A stretch of 64,000 nt of DNA from Shewanella sp. MR-4. Lineage in GTDB: Bacteria > Pseudomonadota > Gammaproteobacteria > Enterobacterales > Shewanellaceae. How positions within the stretch are numbered: the first letter of the stretch is position 1; each line of letters starts with the position of its first letter. The translations under genes were made by a program, and so were the position numbers. A model generated the notes under the pieces. That model had not been told where the DNA came from. It did no database searches and saw nothing but the letters and a program-made list of their open reading frames with translations. The stretch is taken from positions 2,725,001 through 2,789,000 of the forward strand of contig NC_008321.1 in assembly GCF_000014685.1 (NCBI RefSeq), read 5' to 3'. This document shows positions 18,507 through 26,421 of this stretch, piece by piece.

Positions 18507-19484
18507 TTAGTTACTGTTAAAGTGCTGGCAGCTTGCCGCAAAATGCCGTCGTCGCTTTTCGAGATGTTCGCAGTAATCGGTCAGCTCTTGCAATGTACCT
18601 ACAGGGCCATGAAATAACTTGCCAAACTCGGTAGTCAGCTTGAGCCAATTGTCATGGGGGATATTTAATTTTGTCAGTATCTTGGCACTACTTTCACTGA
18701 TGTATCCACGTTTATCATTACGAATAATTCGACCAGTATCATCCACCAACAGAAGGTAATCAGTTAATGAAAACGCAATGCCATTGGGTTGGTCGTTGCA
18801 CTCGTTACCGATAAAAGGTAGGAGATTGCTTGGCTGCTCACCTTTTAATGCGGCCCGAATACGTAGTTGAATACTGGTATGGTCGGATTGTTCTGGTGTA
18901 TCAGCGAGTTTCGCTCTTATGGGATTCAAATCCACATAAGCCATACAGGCTAATACCGCAGCTTCATCGAGTAGGGCTTGGGATTTAAACCGACCTTCCC
19001 AGAACCTGCCCGTACAGTTATCTTCTTGATTTGCTTGCCTTGCTATTGGTTCATTCAAACAGCGCATAAACCATGAAATATCACACAAACGACTGCGATA
19101 AATGGCAATTGAATGCTTTAATCTGTTCACCTCATGCGCTTCAACTAACTCACCTTTAGCGAATTTTTGCGTTAATTCATCGCCTTTAAACAACTTATGC
19201 CACTGCTCAAGAACTTCGCGGTCAGTCCAACGATTTGCCGTCTCGATATCCACCCGCAACACCACATGCAGATGATTCGACATCACAGCAAATGCCGCGA
19301 TATCAATAGAAAAAACTGCTTCAAGTTCAAACAGTAGCGATTCTACCCAAGCGCGGCGATGGTCATAGTTTTTACCCGAATAGGCATCATCGCCACATAA
19401 AAATGCCCGCCGAACAACGCGGCTACAGCAATGGTAATAGGGCGTGTCTTCAAGACTTATTTGAGTTCTGCGAGGGCGCGGCAT
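18507..19484 (-). CDS. IS200-like / REP-associated (RAYT-type) tyrosine transposase
   Basis: A 325-residue single-strand transposase with the Y1 HUH domain in the first 200 or so residues: a PRPRRTQISLEDTPYYHCCSR opening typical of RAYT proteins, the metal-binding HUH motif in MSNHLHVVLRV, and the WEGRFKSQALLDE and MAYVDLNPIRA blocks. The ATG at 19484 has AAGGAGG five bases upstream, which decides the start; six extra codons from a TTG are possible. The protein is much longer than IS200 TnpA (about 150 residues), as is usual for this group. It sits between two attC cassettes. Ends of the element not defined. Confidence 0.85.
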   Translation of the reverse strand: MPRPRRTQISLEDTPYYHCCSRVVRRAFLCGDDAYSGKNYDHRRAWVESLLFELEAVFSIDIAAFAVMSNHLHVVLRVDIETANRWTDREVLEQWHKLFKGDELTQKFAKGELVEAHEVNRLKHSIAIYRSRLCDISWFMRCLNEPIARQANQEDNCTGRFWEGRFKSQALLDEAAVLACMAYVDLNPIRAKLADTPEQSDHTSIQLRIRAALKGEQPSNLLPFIGNECNDQPNGIAFSLTDYLLLVDDTGRIIRNDKRGYISESSAKILTKLNIPHDNWLKLTTEFGKLFHGPVGTLQELTDYCEHLEKRRRHFAASCQHFNSN

Positions 19485-19575
19485 ACAAACCTCCTTGTTC
19501 AATGCTTAACCAAAGCATAGTCGGAGGTTAACTAACGCGCTATTAAGGTTGGGTGTCCAAGTTTTGCTTTAATTA

Positions 19576-19723
19576 GCGGCCATGTCGCCAACGGTCACTG
19601 GTGTCCCAATGCCAATTTTAACTACCCATTTGCGATATGTACGTAAAAAGCTAAGGGACAAAAGCGTGCCAGGACATCGGTTGCATCTGGTGAATTTAGG
19701 ATAAAAATTTATATGGCGATAAC
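19576..19723 (-). repeat. Hairpin repeat family, copy 2 (148-base arm only, minus)
   Basis: Same length and about 93% identical by eye to 17471-17618. It ends, as copy 1 does, exactly in the GTT of an attC site. The rest of the repeat is missing on the left, where unrelated sequence leading to the transposase begins. Confidence 0.85.
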
Positions 19724-19842
19724 GCCCGCTTAAGGGGCAGACAACGCTACTACCAACTTTCCGCATAACATCGTAACCACAAAAACCAACGCATGGTAAA
19801 AATGCCGCGCGTTGGCTGTCCCTCTTGAAGCGTTTGTTAGGC
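19718..19842 (-). other. attC site, VCR-like, of the secreted-protein cassette
   Basis: On the minus strand it opens with GCCTAACAAACGCTTCAAGA and closes with CCTTAAGCGGGCGTTATCG. Outer and inner arms pair well (AACAAACGC with GGGCGTTAT region; GGGACAGCCAACGC with GCGTTGTCTGCCCC), leaving a variable centre of about 60 bases. The arms closely resemble Vibrio cholerae VCR sites as I know them. The gene's TAA lies inside the inverse core, as is usual for cassettes. Confidence 0.85.
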
Positions 19843-20316
19843 TTTTTGATCAACGTTAAATATAGCTGTACAACCCAATCCAGTAGAATGAAGTATCATA
19901 TTTACGCCCCCTTTATTCTGCATCCAGATGTAATCTCCAGTTTCAGCAACATAGTCAAAAGCAGACATTTCCTTAGCGTATGCCATACATGATTTTGAAG
20001 ATTGAATTACTGTAGTAAGGTCATACTTGCATTGAGTTCCAACTTTAAACAACGTAACTTTGTCAAAAACAGAATCCCCTTTGCTACCCCAAGTACCAAT
20101 CATTGTAAGTTGATTTGGGTTGTCATTATGTTTGGTAACATTAATGCGTATGTCAGAGCCTCCCGCATTTTCATATATCTTTTTTATAGCAGTATCACAA
20201 CCTGTAAAGCCTTGGTTATGAGCTTGTTTTACTGCAAAAGCTATAAACTCAGGATCTCCAGAAAAGGATGGAGATGAGATAAAAAGTAATGATAGTAACG
20301 TAGTTCTAATTTTCAC
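19837..20316 (-). CDS. Secreted protein of unknown function, integron cassette gene
   Basis: A 159-residue exported protein: signal peptide of about 19 residues (ending PSFSG), then a compact domain with four cysteines in the mature part (TGCDTA, TQCKYD, KSCMAY, LGCTAI), which suggests two disulphides in the periplasm or outside the cell. No family recognised. It is flanked by an upstream attC (20343-20440) and its own downstream attC (19718-19842), with the stop codon inside the attC inverse core, so it is a complete gene cassette. Confidence 0.75.
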   Translation of the reverse strand: MKIRTTLLSLLFISSPSFSGDPEFIAFAVKQAHNQGFTGCDTAIKKIYENAGGSDIRINVTKHNDNPNQLTMIGTWGSKGDSVFDKVTLFKVGTQCKYDLTTVIQSSKSCMAYAKEMSAFDYVAETGDYIWMQNKGGVNMILHSTGLGCTAIFNVDQKA

Positions 20317-20342
20317 AAATATTCCTCAATAGTAATTTTTAA

Positions 20343-20440
20343 GCCTAACGCCTCAAACACCGGCTTGGTGAAGTTGGCGGCTTTTTTGGAACAAAAAAGG
20401 TGACAGCTTTACCAAGTCCGAGTGCTTTGACTTGTTAAGC
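20343..20440 (-). other. attC site (canonical) of the Imm41-like cassette
   Basis: On the minus strand it opens with GCTTAAC and closes with GTTAGGC, both fully matching RYYYAAC and GTTRRRY. Imperfect arms follow (AAGTCAAAGCACTCGGACTTGG with the CACCGGCTTG...GCCTCAAACACCGG side), plus an inner CTTTTTT/AAAAAAG stem. The upstream gene's stop TAA overlaps the inverse core. Confidence 0.85.
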
Positions 20441-20815
20441 ATTGTTTAGCAGAGGGTTAACCAAGTCAAAAGATGACTCGGGTAAAACCTCACCAGTAAT
20501 AACGCCTAATACTGCCATATCAAACCTTTCCTTGAACTCGTAAAGTTGCTCACCTTTTAGATTTGTGATTTTAAAAACATCATTCTCGGCAAAATGTGCT
20601 GCAACTAAATTAAGCACTCTTTGTTGTAAATATAGGAGCATATATGCAAGGTTACGATCTACCGGATTTTCATCAGCTAACTGGGCTAGCTCGACCAGTT
20701 CTCGATGCAGTAGCCAAAAGGCCTTGTGATCCCATTCTCCATACTCGGTGAGTCTTTCGAAGAAAGAGCCTTCCCAATTTGAATGGCCGGGTATATTTCT
20801 TTCTAGTTCTTGCAC
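20435..20815 (-). CDS. Imm41-like immunity protein, integron cassette gene
   Basis: A 126-residue cytoplasmic, helical protein. The N-terminal pattern (LERNIPGHSNWEGSFFERL, then EWDHKAFWLLHRELVELA) resembles the Imm41 family of polymorphic-toxin immunity proteins, which share an RNFPG...SF...FD...W opening. I assign this from memory of the family, so moderately. No toxin gene is adjacent. A core site (GTTAAGC, minus strand 20836-20830) lies about 15 bases upstream and an attC follows the stop, marking a complete cassette. As an alternative, it may be a plain conserved hypothetical. Confidence 0.6.
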   Translation of the reverse strand: MQELERNIPGHSNWEGSFFERLTEYGEWDHKAFWLLHRELVELAQLADENPVDRNLAYMLLYLQQRVLNLVAAHFAENDVFKITNLKGEQLYEFKERFDMAVLGVITGEVLPESSFDLVNPLLNNA

Positions 20816-20829
20816 GAAATCTCCGAGAT

Positions 20830-20966
20830 GCTTAACATTTTATTCATGCGCATGCGCGTTTACCTCGTTGGACCAGTGAAAACGCGCACGGTTAACTATC
20901 TGTATGCAAAGAACTTATCAGCTTTTTGTTTAATACACCATCTGGAAAAACGCGCATGCGCGTTTT
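20830..20966. promoter_or_regulatory. Palindrome-rich region upstream of the first cassette (attI- or operator-like)
   Basis: It starts at the cassette core GCTTAAC (20830-20836). It then holds GCGCATGCGCGTTT near 20848-20861, AAAACGCGC near 20879-20887 (these two pair as an eight-base stem around a 17-base loop), and a perfect 20-base palindrome AAAACGCGCATGCGCGTTTT at 20947-20966. It lies in front of the minus-strand cassette genes, so it could be a recombination site, an operator or both. Confidence 0.55.
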
Positions 20967-21199
20967 CCAAACCTATTAACTAAAACTCAGCCTCTATAGT
21001 CAATTGATTTTATAGCGTTTTATTTATTGCGGATGGAATTAGTGCGCACTAATTTTGTCTAAAAATCATACCAAAACACCTAAACTTAAATATGACTGTA
21101 TACCCATACATTGTTAGCCGATTTCTGGTAAGGCCAAATACTAGGTCAATGGATGAGATTTTGTATGGCAACAAGAGTGGGAATTTTCGACTGAACTAA

Positions 21200-21522
21200 C
21201 GAGCCAAAACACGGAATGGGGCAAAAAGCTTTTAGCAAGATGAACGGTTCAATGGTCGTAAAGATTGCCATTGTTGCAACTGTTACCGTTGGCGGCATGG
21301 CCGCTCTTTCACATCTGACCCATAGGGATATAGGAAATGCCACTATGATGTCGGGAACATCATAGGCCATGTGAACGCGGTATTTACACTTCCATGTGTT
21401 GCAGATACCGCCGTCGAGCCCTCAGGGATGCTTCTTGTGAAATAAAAGGGTGGCGTGTCACAGTGGAAACAATGACAATTCATCCTGCACACCTGACGAC
21501 AAACTTATCTAGATTTGAGGCA
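21200..21522 (+). repeat. Hairpin repeat family, copy 3 (plus)
   Basis: On the plus strand: ACACGGAATGGGGCAAAAAG, ATTGCCATTGTTGCAACTGT, CCGTTGGCGGCAT, a long apical insertion, ACCGCCGTCGAGCC, GTGGCGTGTCAC, AACAATGACAATT and ACCTGACGACAAACTTATCT. Upstream and downstream arms are shared with copy 4 (56160-56364); the apical insertion resembles that of copy 1. It forms the right border of the cassette island. Confidence 0.8.
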
Positions 21523-21574
21523 ATAGTTTTAGCCAGATGAACTGTTGTTATCTCGTGTTAACAATTAAAAAAGC

Positions 21575-21605
21575 AATGGCGGTTATCTAAGATTAACCGC
21601 CATTT
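21575..21605 (-). terminator. Hairpin/terminator downstream of the M20 dipeptidase gene
   Basis: Perfect 11-base stem AATGGCGGTTA/TAACCGCCATT with an eight-base loop, lying about 85 bases past the stop of the minus-strand gene and followed on that strand by an A/T-rich stretch. Confidence 0.6.
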
Positions 21606-21687
21606 ACTTATAAACGTGCGAAGCAAACTTCTTTCAGTCTTCGAAGTATTTCACCCATAACTTCAATTAATCACATTAAAAAACGCA

Positions 21688-23289
21688 CTATTTTGCAGCA
21701 GTTAACTCAATAAAGGCGGCGGTGTACATTTTCAGATTCAGCATAAACTGTTTATGGGTAATAAATTCTTTCTCCGTGTGGCCAGTGTATTCCACGCCCG
21801 GCATGGCGGGGCCAAAACTTAAGGCGTTGGGGAATAATTTACTGTTGGTTGAGCCGCCAATGGCCACAGGTTTGGGAGATGCTATGCCGGTAAAGTGGGC
21901 AAATACATCGAGTAAGGTCTGTTGATGCGGTGCATCCTTCATCACCATAGGCTCGCCCCAATAACTTTCTACGTCGATGAGTGTCACTTGATGCTCAGCT
22001 TGCCATTTGTTCAGCGCGTCCTTGGCTTGGGCTGAGAGTAACTCAGGCGTTTTGCCCACAGGGCGACGTAAATTAATGGTGACTTCCGTCCCTTTGCTCG
22101 TTTGCGCAACGACAGTGGGGGCAAGCGTTAAAGCGCCCATAAAATCATCTTTATAGGCCAGCTCGCCAAACTGCTCGGCATAAATCCCCAACCCCACTAA
22201 CTCATTCATGGCAGCCACAGTGAGTGCTGCCGTGGTTTTTGGCCAAGTGTATGGCTGCAGTAATGCGGCCAAATGCGTCACGGCATTCACCCCATCTTCT
22301 GGTGTGGAGGAATGGGCCGCCTTACCGTCGGCAAAAATATGCAAGTCGCACACGACCTGCTCGCAAGTTCGCTCGAATCGATACTTCATCCCCTGCTGGT
22401 TGGTGGCGCTAGTTTGTAATTTTTCAAACAAGCTTGGGGTGATGGCATGAACTTTAGCCTCGGCTTGCTGTGGTACTTGGCTTGCAAAATAGCCGCCGGA
22501 AAATGCCGTTAGGCTCGGAACATTCGCTGCCGCGCCCTGCTCCTGCGTTAACTCGAGATTCGGTACAGTAAAGCCAATCTTACTCCAACCCTTTTCGGCG
22601 GTAACCACAGGATACTCAGCATCTATGGTGATATTCATCTGCGCTGGGGTGTAATGGGCTAAAAAGGCCTTTAGCGGATCCCAATCGGACTCTTCGGCTA
22701 AATACACCAACAGTTCAATGCGTTTTTCCCGTTTGAGTTGTTTATCTTTGATGGCCTTCATCGCATACATGGCGGTGACAATCGCGCCTTTATCATCTTC
22801 AGTGCCGCGACCTATCAACTTGCCAGGTTCAGACTCGGTATCCAGCACATAGGGGCTCTTGGCCCATAGCGCGGGATTGGCGGGTTGCACATCGCCGTGG
22901 GTGACGATGCCCAATTTCTCAACCTGTGAGCGTTGGGCATCGACAACATTGGCATCGAGACCTATCAGCACCACATAACCGTGATCGGCATAATCGAGCC
23001 CGAGTTCTTGGCTCAAGCTTTTTAAACTCGACTTAAAACCAATAAAGGCAGGGTTGGTATCGGGCGTTTGCCCCTCCACCGCTTGGGTATTAAAACTGAT
23101 TAAATGCGCCAGACTCTCGACCATCTGCGCGTCATAGGTGCTCACCGCATAATCGGCCACCTTAAGCGCATCTTGGCTAAGCGTGATTGGCGATGCTGCA
23201 GCTTGCGTCGATGTCCACAGCGCAGCGGCTAATAGGGAATAAGAAAAACGACGATAGAGGCTCGTACAGTTAAACTGAGGCAATTCCAT
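21688..23289 (-). CDS. M20-family dipeptidase, exported
   Basis: A 533-residue zinc peptidase with an N-terminal signal region (ending TQAAAS). Metal-site segments of the M20 family are present: GIVTHGDVQP (His and catalytic Asp), IGRGTEDDKGAIV (bridging Asp), YLAEESDWDPL (catalytic Glu pair) and a late PVAIGGSTNSKLF and GHTEKEF. The overall pattern is of PepV/dipeptidase type with a dimerisation (lid) insert near the middle. It is divergent from dcp, and the two suggest periplasmic breakdown of short peptides. AGGA precedes the ATG. Confidence 0.85.
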   Translation of the reverse strand: MELPQFNCTSLYRRFSYSLLAAALWTSTQAAASPITLSQDALKVADYAVSTYDAQMVESLAHLISFNTQAVEGQTPDTNPAFIGFKSSLKSLSQELGLDYADHGYVVLIGLDANVVDAQRSQVEKLGIVTHGDVQPANPALWAKSPYVLDTESEPGKLIGRGTEDDKGAIVTAMYAMKAIKDKQLKREKRIELLVYLAEESDWDPLKAFLAHYTPAQMNITIDAEYPVVTAEKGWSKIGFTVPNLELTQEQGAAANVPSLTAFSGGYFASQVPQQAEAKVHAITPSLFEKLQTSATNQQGMKYRFERTCEQVVCDLHIFADGKAAHSSTPEDGVNAVTHLAALLQPYTWPKTTAALTVAAMNELVGLGIYAEQFGELAYKDDFMGALTLAPTVVAQTSKGTEVTINLRRPVGKTPELLSAQAKDALNKWQAEHQVTLIDVESYWGEPMVMKDAPHQQTLLDVFAHFTGIASPKPVAIGGSTNSKLFPNALSFGPAMPGVEYTGHTEKEFITHKQFMLNLKMYTAAFIELTAAK

Positions 23290-23562
23290 AGAGGTCCTAT
23301 TTATTATTTGTATGATTAGGGACTTACATTAAAACGCACCAAAGCAATAGCTTTATCCTTTGCCCAATATTGCTTTAGTGCGCGGCTCAGTTTGCCATAG
23401 TTCTTCCGTTAAAAACCGCAGACTAACCATTTGTTACAAACAAAACACAAAATCGATGGAACCCTTAGTCGGATACATGCTAAACAGTCACCTTAAAATA
23501 ACATTAATGGTCTGCAGTACCATTAATCCAACAGAATAATAATCACCTAACGGGGAATTGAC

Positions 23563-25791
23563 ATGAAGGGACTAAGCCTAAAATCACAGGCCCTTAACGC
23601 GCGCACACTCAAACCACACGCTATTAAACTGACCTTTAGCGCCATCACGCTCGCCCTCGCCTTAAGTGGCTGCAGCGCACAGCACAGCGATACTGCGGCG
23701 CAGGCGACAGTCGCACCGAATGCGATGTCGGCGCAGATCATCAGCCAAAATGCCAGCAACCCATTCTTTAAACCCTATGATACGTTTATGGAAATTCCGG
23801 CCTTCGACAAGATTAAGCCTGAGCATTTCCTCCCTGCATTTAAGGCGGGTATCGCCCAGCAACACGAAGAAATTCAAGCGATTGTCGATAACAAAGACAA
23901 GCCTACCTTCGCCAATACCATCGAAGCAATGGAATTTTCGGGCGATCTCGTTACCCGCGTATCCAACGTCTTCTTTAACTTAACTGGCGCGGATACCACT
24001 CCTGAGCTGCAAGCTATTTCCAAGGAAGTCTCGCCGATGTTATCGTCTGCCGAAGACGATATCTTATTGAACGATAAACTATTTCAACGTGTTAAAGCCG
24101 TTTATGACAGCAAAGGCAGCCTAAAGCTCAACACGGCGCAGGCCAAATTACTCGAAGACACCTATAAGTCGTTCACCCGTGGCGGTGCTAACCTCAGCGA
24201 GCAGGATAAAACCAAGCTGCGCGCCCTGAATGAAGAAATCGGCAAGCTTAACTTAGCCTTTGGTGACAATCTGTTAGCCGAAACCAATGCCTTCGAGCTG
24301 GTGATTGATAAGCAAGCTGACCTGTCTGGTTTACCCGCCGATGTGATTGCCACTGCCGCCGAAACCGCGAAAAAGCGTGGCCATGAAGGCAAATGGGTAT
24401 TTACTACATCACGCCCATCTATCACGCCGTTTTTAACCTATGCCGATAATCGCGAGTTACGCGAAAAGCTCTATAAGGGTTATATCGAGCGCGGTAACAA
24501 CAATAATGCCAATGATAACAAAGTCATTCTGGCAAAAATTGCCGCACTGCGCGCCGAACGTGCACAGCTCATGGGCTATAAAACCCATGCAGATTTTGTG
24601 TTAGAAGAGCGCACCGCCAAGACACCAGAAAATGTCTATGGCTTACTCAATAAAGTCTGGCCAGCAGCCCTTGCCCAAGCCAAGGCCGAAGTTGCGGATA
24701 TGCAGGCATTAATCGACAGCCAAGGCGGCAAGTTTAAGCTGCAAGCTTGGGATTGGGATTACTACGCCGACAAAATCCGTGTCGCGAAGTACAGCTTTAA
24801 CGAGCAGCAAACTCGCCCTTACTTCTCCCTCGACAGCACTTTAAAAGGCGTGTTCTATACGGCCAATCGCCTCTATGGCTTAACCTTTAAAGAACGTACT
24901 GACTTACCTAAATACAACCCAGAAGTACGTACTTGGGAAGTGTACGATAAAGACGGCAAGCTTATGGCCATCTTTATGGGCGACTATTTTACCCGTGATA
25001 GCAAACGCGGCGGCGCCTGGATGAACTCGTTCCGCAAGCAATACCATATGAATGGTGTCGATTCGAAACCCATTATTGTCAACGTGTTGAACTACCCTCG
25101 CCCAGCGGGTAATGAGCCTGCGTTACTCACCTTCGATGAAGCCAGCACCCTGTTCCATGAGTTTGGCCATGCGCTCCACGGCATGTTATCCAATGTCGAA
25201 TATCGCTCTCAAGGCGGAACGGCAGTACCTCGCGACTATGTAGAGTTCCCTTCACAGGTCAACGAAAACTGGATGACTCAGCCTGAAGTGCTCGCGCAAT
25301 TTGCTAAGCACTACAAAACTGGTGAAGTAATCCCGCAGGAACTGGTGAAAAAAATCCAAGCCGCCAGCAAATTCAACCAAGGCTTTGCGACCGTTGAATA
25401 TATGGCCGCCACTAAGCTCGATTTAGATTGGCACACCCTAACCGATACCACGCCTAAGGATGCCGCCAAGTTTGAGGCCGACTCCTTAGCCGCCATGGGA
25501 TTGATTAATGAGATCAGCCCACGTTACCGCAGCACTTACTTCTCGCATATCTTCGCGGGCGGTTATTCTGCTGGGTACTACAGCTACCTCTGGTCTGATA
25601 TTTTAGGTGCCGATGCCTTCGAAGCCTTTAAAGAAAATGGCATTTTCGATAAAGCGACAGCCGATGCCTTCCGTAACAACATCTTGTCTAAGGGTGGCAG
25701 TGATGACCCTATGCTGATGTATAAAAACTTCCGTGGTAAAGAAGCTGGCATTGAGCCACTGCTACGTAGTCGTGGTCTGTTAGCGGAGTAA
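23563..25791 (+). CDS. dcp: Peptidyl-dipeptidase Dcp (M3), lipoprotein
   Basis: A 742-residue zinc metallopeptidase that removes C-terminal dipeptides. The HEFGH zinc motif lies at residues 532-536, with the third ligand in the following DYVEFPSQ. The N-terminus is basic, then hydrophobic, ending LALSGCSAQ, so the Cys should be lipidated, giving a membrane-anchored enzyme as seen in other gammaproteobacterial Dcp. A terminator follows at 25824-25850. It is divergent from the M20 dipeptidase gene across 273 bases. Confidence 0.92.
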   Translation: MKGLSLKSQALNARTLKPHAIKLTFSAITLALALSGCSAQHSDTAAQATVAPNAMSAQIISQNASNPFFKPYDTFMEIPAFDKIKPEHFLPAFKAGIAQQHEEIQAIVDNKDKPTFANTIEAMEFSGDLVTRVSNVFFNLTGADTTPELQAISKEVSPMLSSAEDDILLNDKLFQRVKAVYDSKGSLKLNTAQAKLLEDTYKSFTRGGANLSEQDKTKLRALNEEIGKLNLAFGDNLLAETNAFELVIDKQADLSGLPADVIATAAETAKKRGHEGKWVFTTSRPSITPFLTYADNRELREKLYKGYIERGNNNNANDNKVILAKIAALRAERAQLMGYKTHADFVLEERTAKTPENVYGLLNKVWPAALAQAKAEVADMQALIDSQGGKFKLQAWDWDYYADKIRVAKYSFNEQQTRPYFSLDSTLKGVFYTANRLYGLTFKERTDLPKYNPEVRTWEVYDKDGKLMAIFMGDYFTRDSKRGGAWMNSFRKQYHMNGVDSKPIIVNVLNYPRPAGNEPALLTFDEASTLFHEFGHALHGMLSNVEYRSQGGTAVPRDYVEFPSQVNENWMTQPEVLAQFAKHYKTGEVIPQELVKKIQAASKFNQGFATVEYMAATKLDLDWHTLTDTTPKDAAKFEADSLAAMGLINEISPRYRSTYFSHIFAGGYSAGYYSYLWSDILGADAFEAFKENGIFDKATADAFRNNILSKGGSDDPMLMYKNFRGKEAGIEPLLRSRGLLAE

Positions 25792-25823
25792 TCGCATTCC
25801 CTAAGGGGAAAGCAAAAGAGATA

Positions 25824-25850
25824 AAAATGGGGAGCTAAGCTCCCCATTTT
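25824..25850 (+). terminator. Terminator after dcp
   Basis: AAAATGGGGAGCT/AGCTCCCCATTTT, a near-perfect palindromic stem with T4; bidirectional with the convergent GNAT gene. Confidence 0.8.
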
Positions 25851-25889
25851 ATTGCGCGTAAACGCACTCACCGCACATAAAACCACTGC

Positions 25890-26387
25890 TTAGCTAAATA
25901 ACTCCACCGGCGCATCGTTAGGAGTAAGCTGCAACAGGGTTTCAAACGACATGCCTAATTTATTCAGCAGCGACTTAGAGGCCTGATTATGCGGGCTGAC
26001 GATCGCGACAATCCGTTCAATCCCTAAGGTTTTACCAAACTCCAGTGAGGCCTTAGCGGCTTCAAACGCATAACCTTTACCCCAATACTGCGGCAAAAAG
26101 GCATAGCCTAAGTCCACATCCGCCAGCGTTGGCCGTTTAATCAGGCCGCAAATGCCAATCGGAAAACCATTTTCGGCCAGCACCACGGCAAACAAGCCAA
26201 AACCATGCTCGCGATAGCTAATCGCGGGTCCATTGGCGATATAGTCCTTGGCATCCTGCAAACTACGCACGCCCTTATCGCCGATATTATCGATAAATCC
26301 TTGGGTATTGAGTAATACCAAAATAAATGACGCATCATCGGGCGTTAACTGCCGCAGCAGCAATCTTGGGGTTTGGGCAACTTGCAT
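25890..26387 (-). CDS. GNAT-family N-acetyltransferase (RimJ/RimL-like)
   Basis: A 165-residue acetyltransferase. The ATG at 26387 is preferred because GGGAG lies nine bases upstream; an ATG at 26402 would overlap that site. The family pattern is TPRLLLRQLTPDDASFI, then GICGLIKRPTLADVDLGYAFLPQYWGKGYAFEAAKA (acetyl-CoA-binding loop, residues about 95-130) and NQASKSLLNKLGM. The substrate is unknown; this group includes ribosomal and general amine acetyltransferases. It precedes the nitroreductase gene's stop by about 30 bases in the same direction and may be co-transcribed with it. Confidence 0.85.
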   Translation of the reverse strand: MQVAQTPRLLLRQLTPDDASFILVLLNTQGFIDNIGDKGVRSLQDAKDYIANGPAISYREHGFGLFAVVLAENGFPIGICGLIKRPTLADVDLGYAFLPQYWGKGYAFEAAKASLEFGKTLGIERIVAIVSPHNQASKSLLNKLGMSFETLLQLTPNDAPVELFS

Positions 26388-26421
26388 ACTAAGGACTCCC
26401 ATTCAGAGGGGATAAACTAGG

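Noticed and set aside
19569..19853. Minus-strand open frame of 94 codons across 19569-19853
   Set aside because: It reads through the attC site and the 148-base repeat. Its odd basic composition comes from attC arms. No ribosome site.
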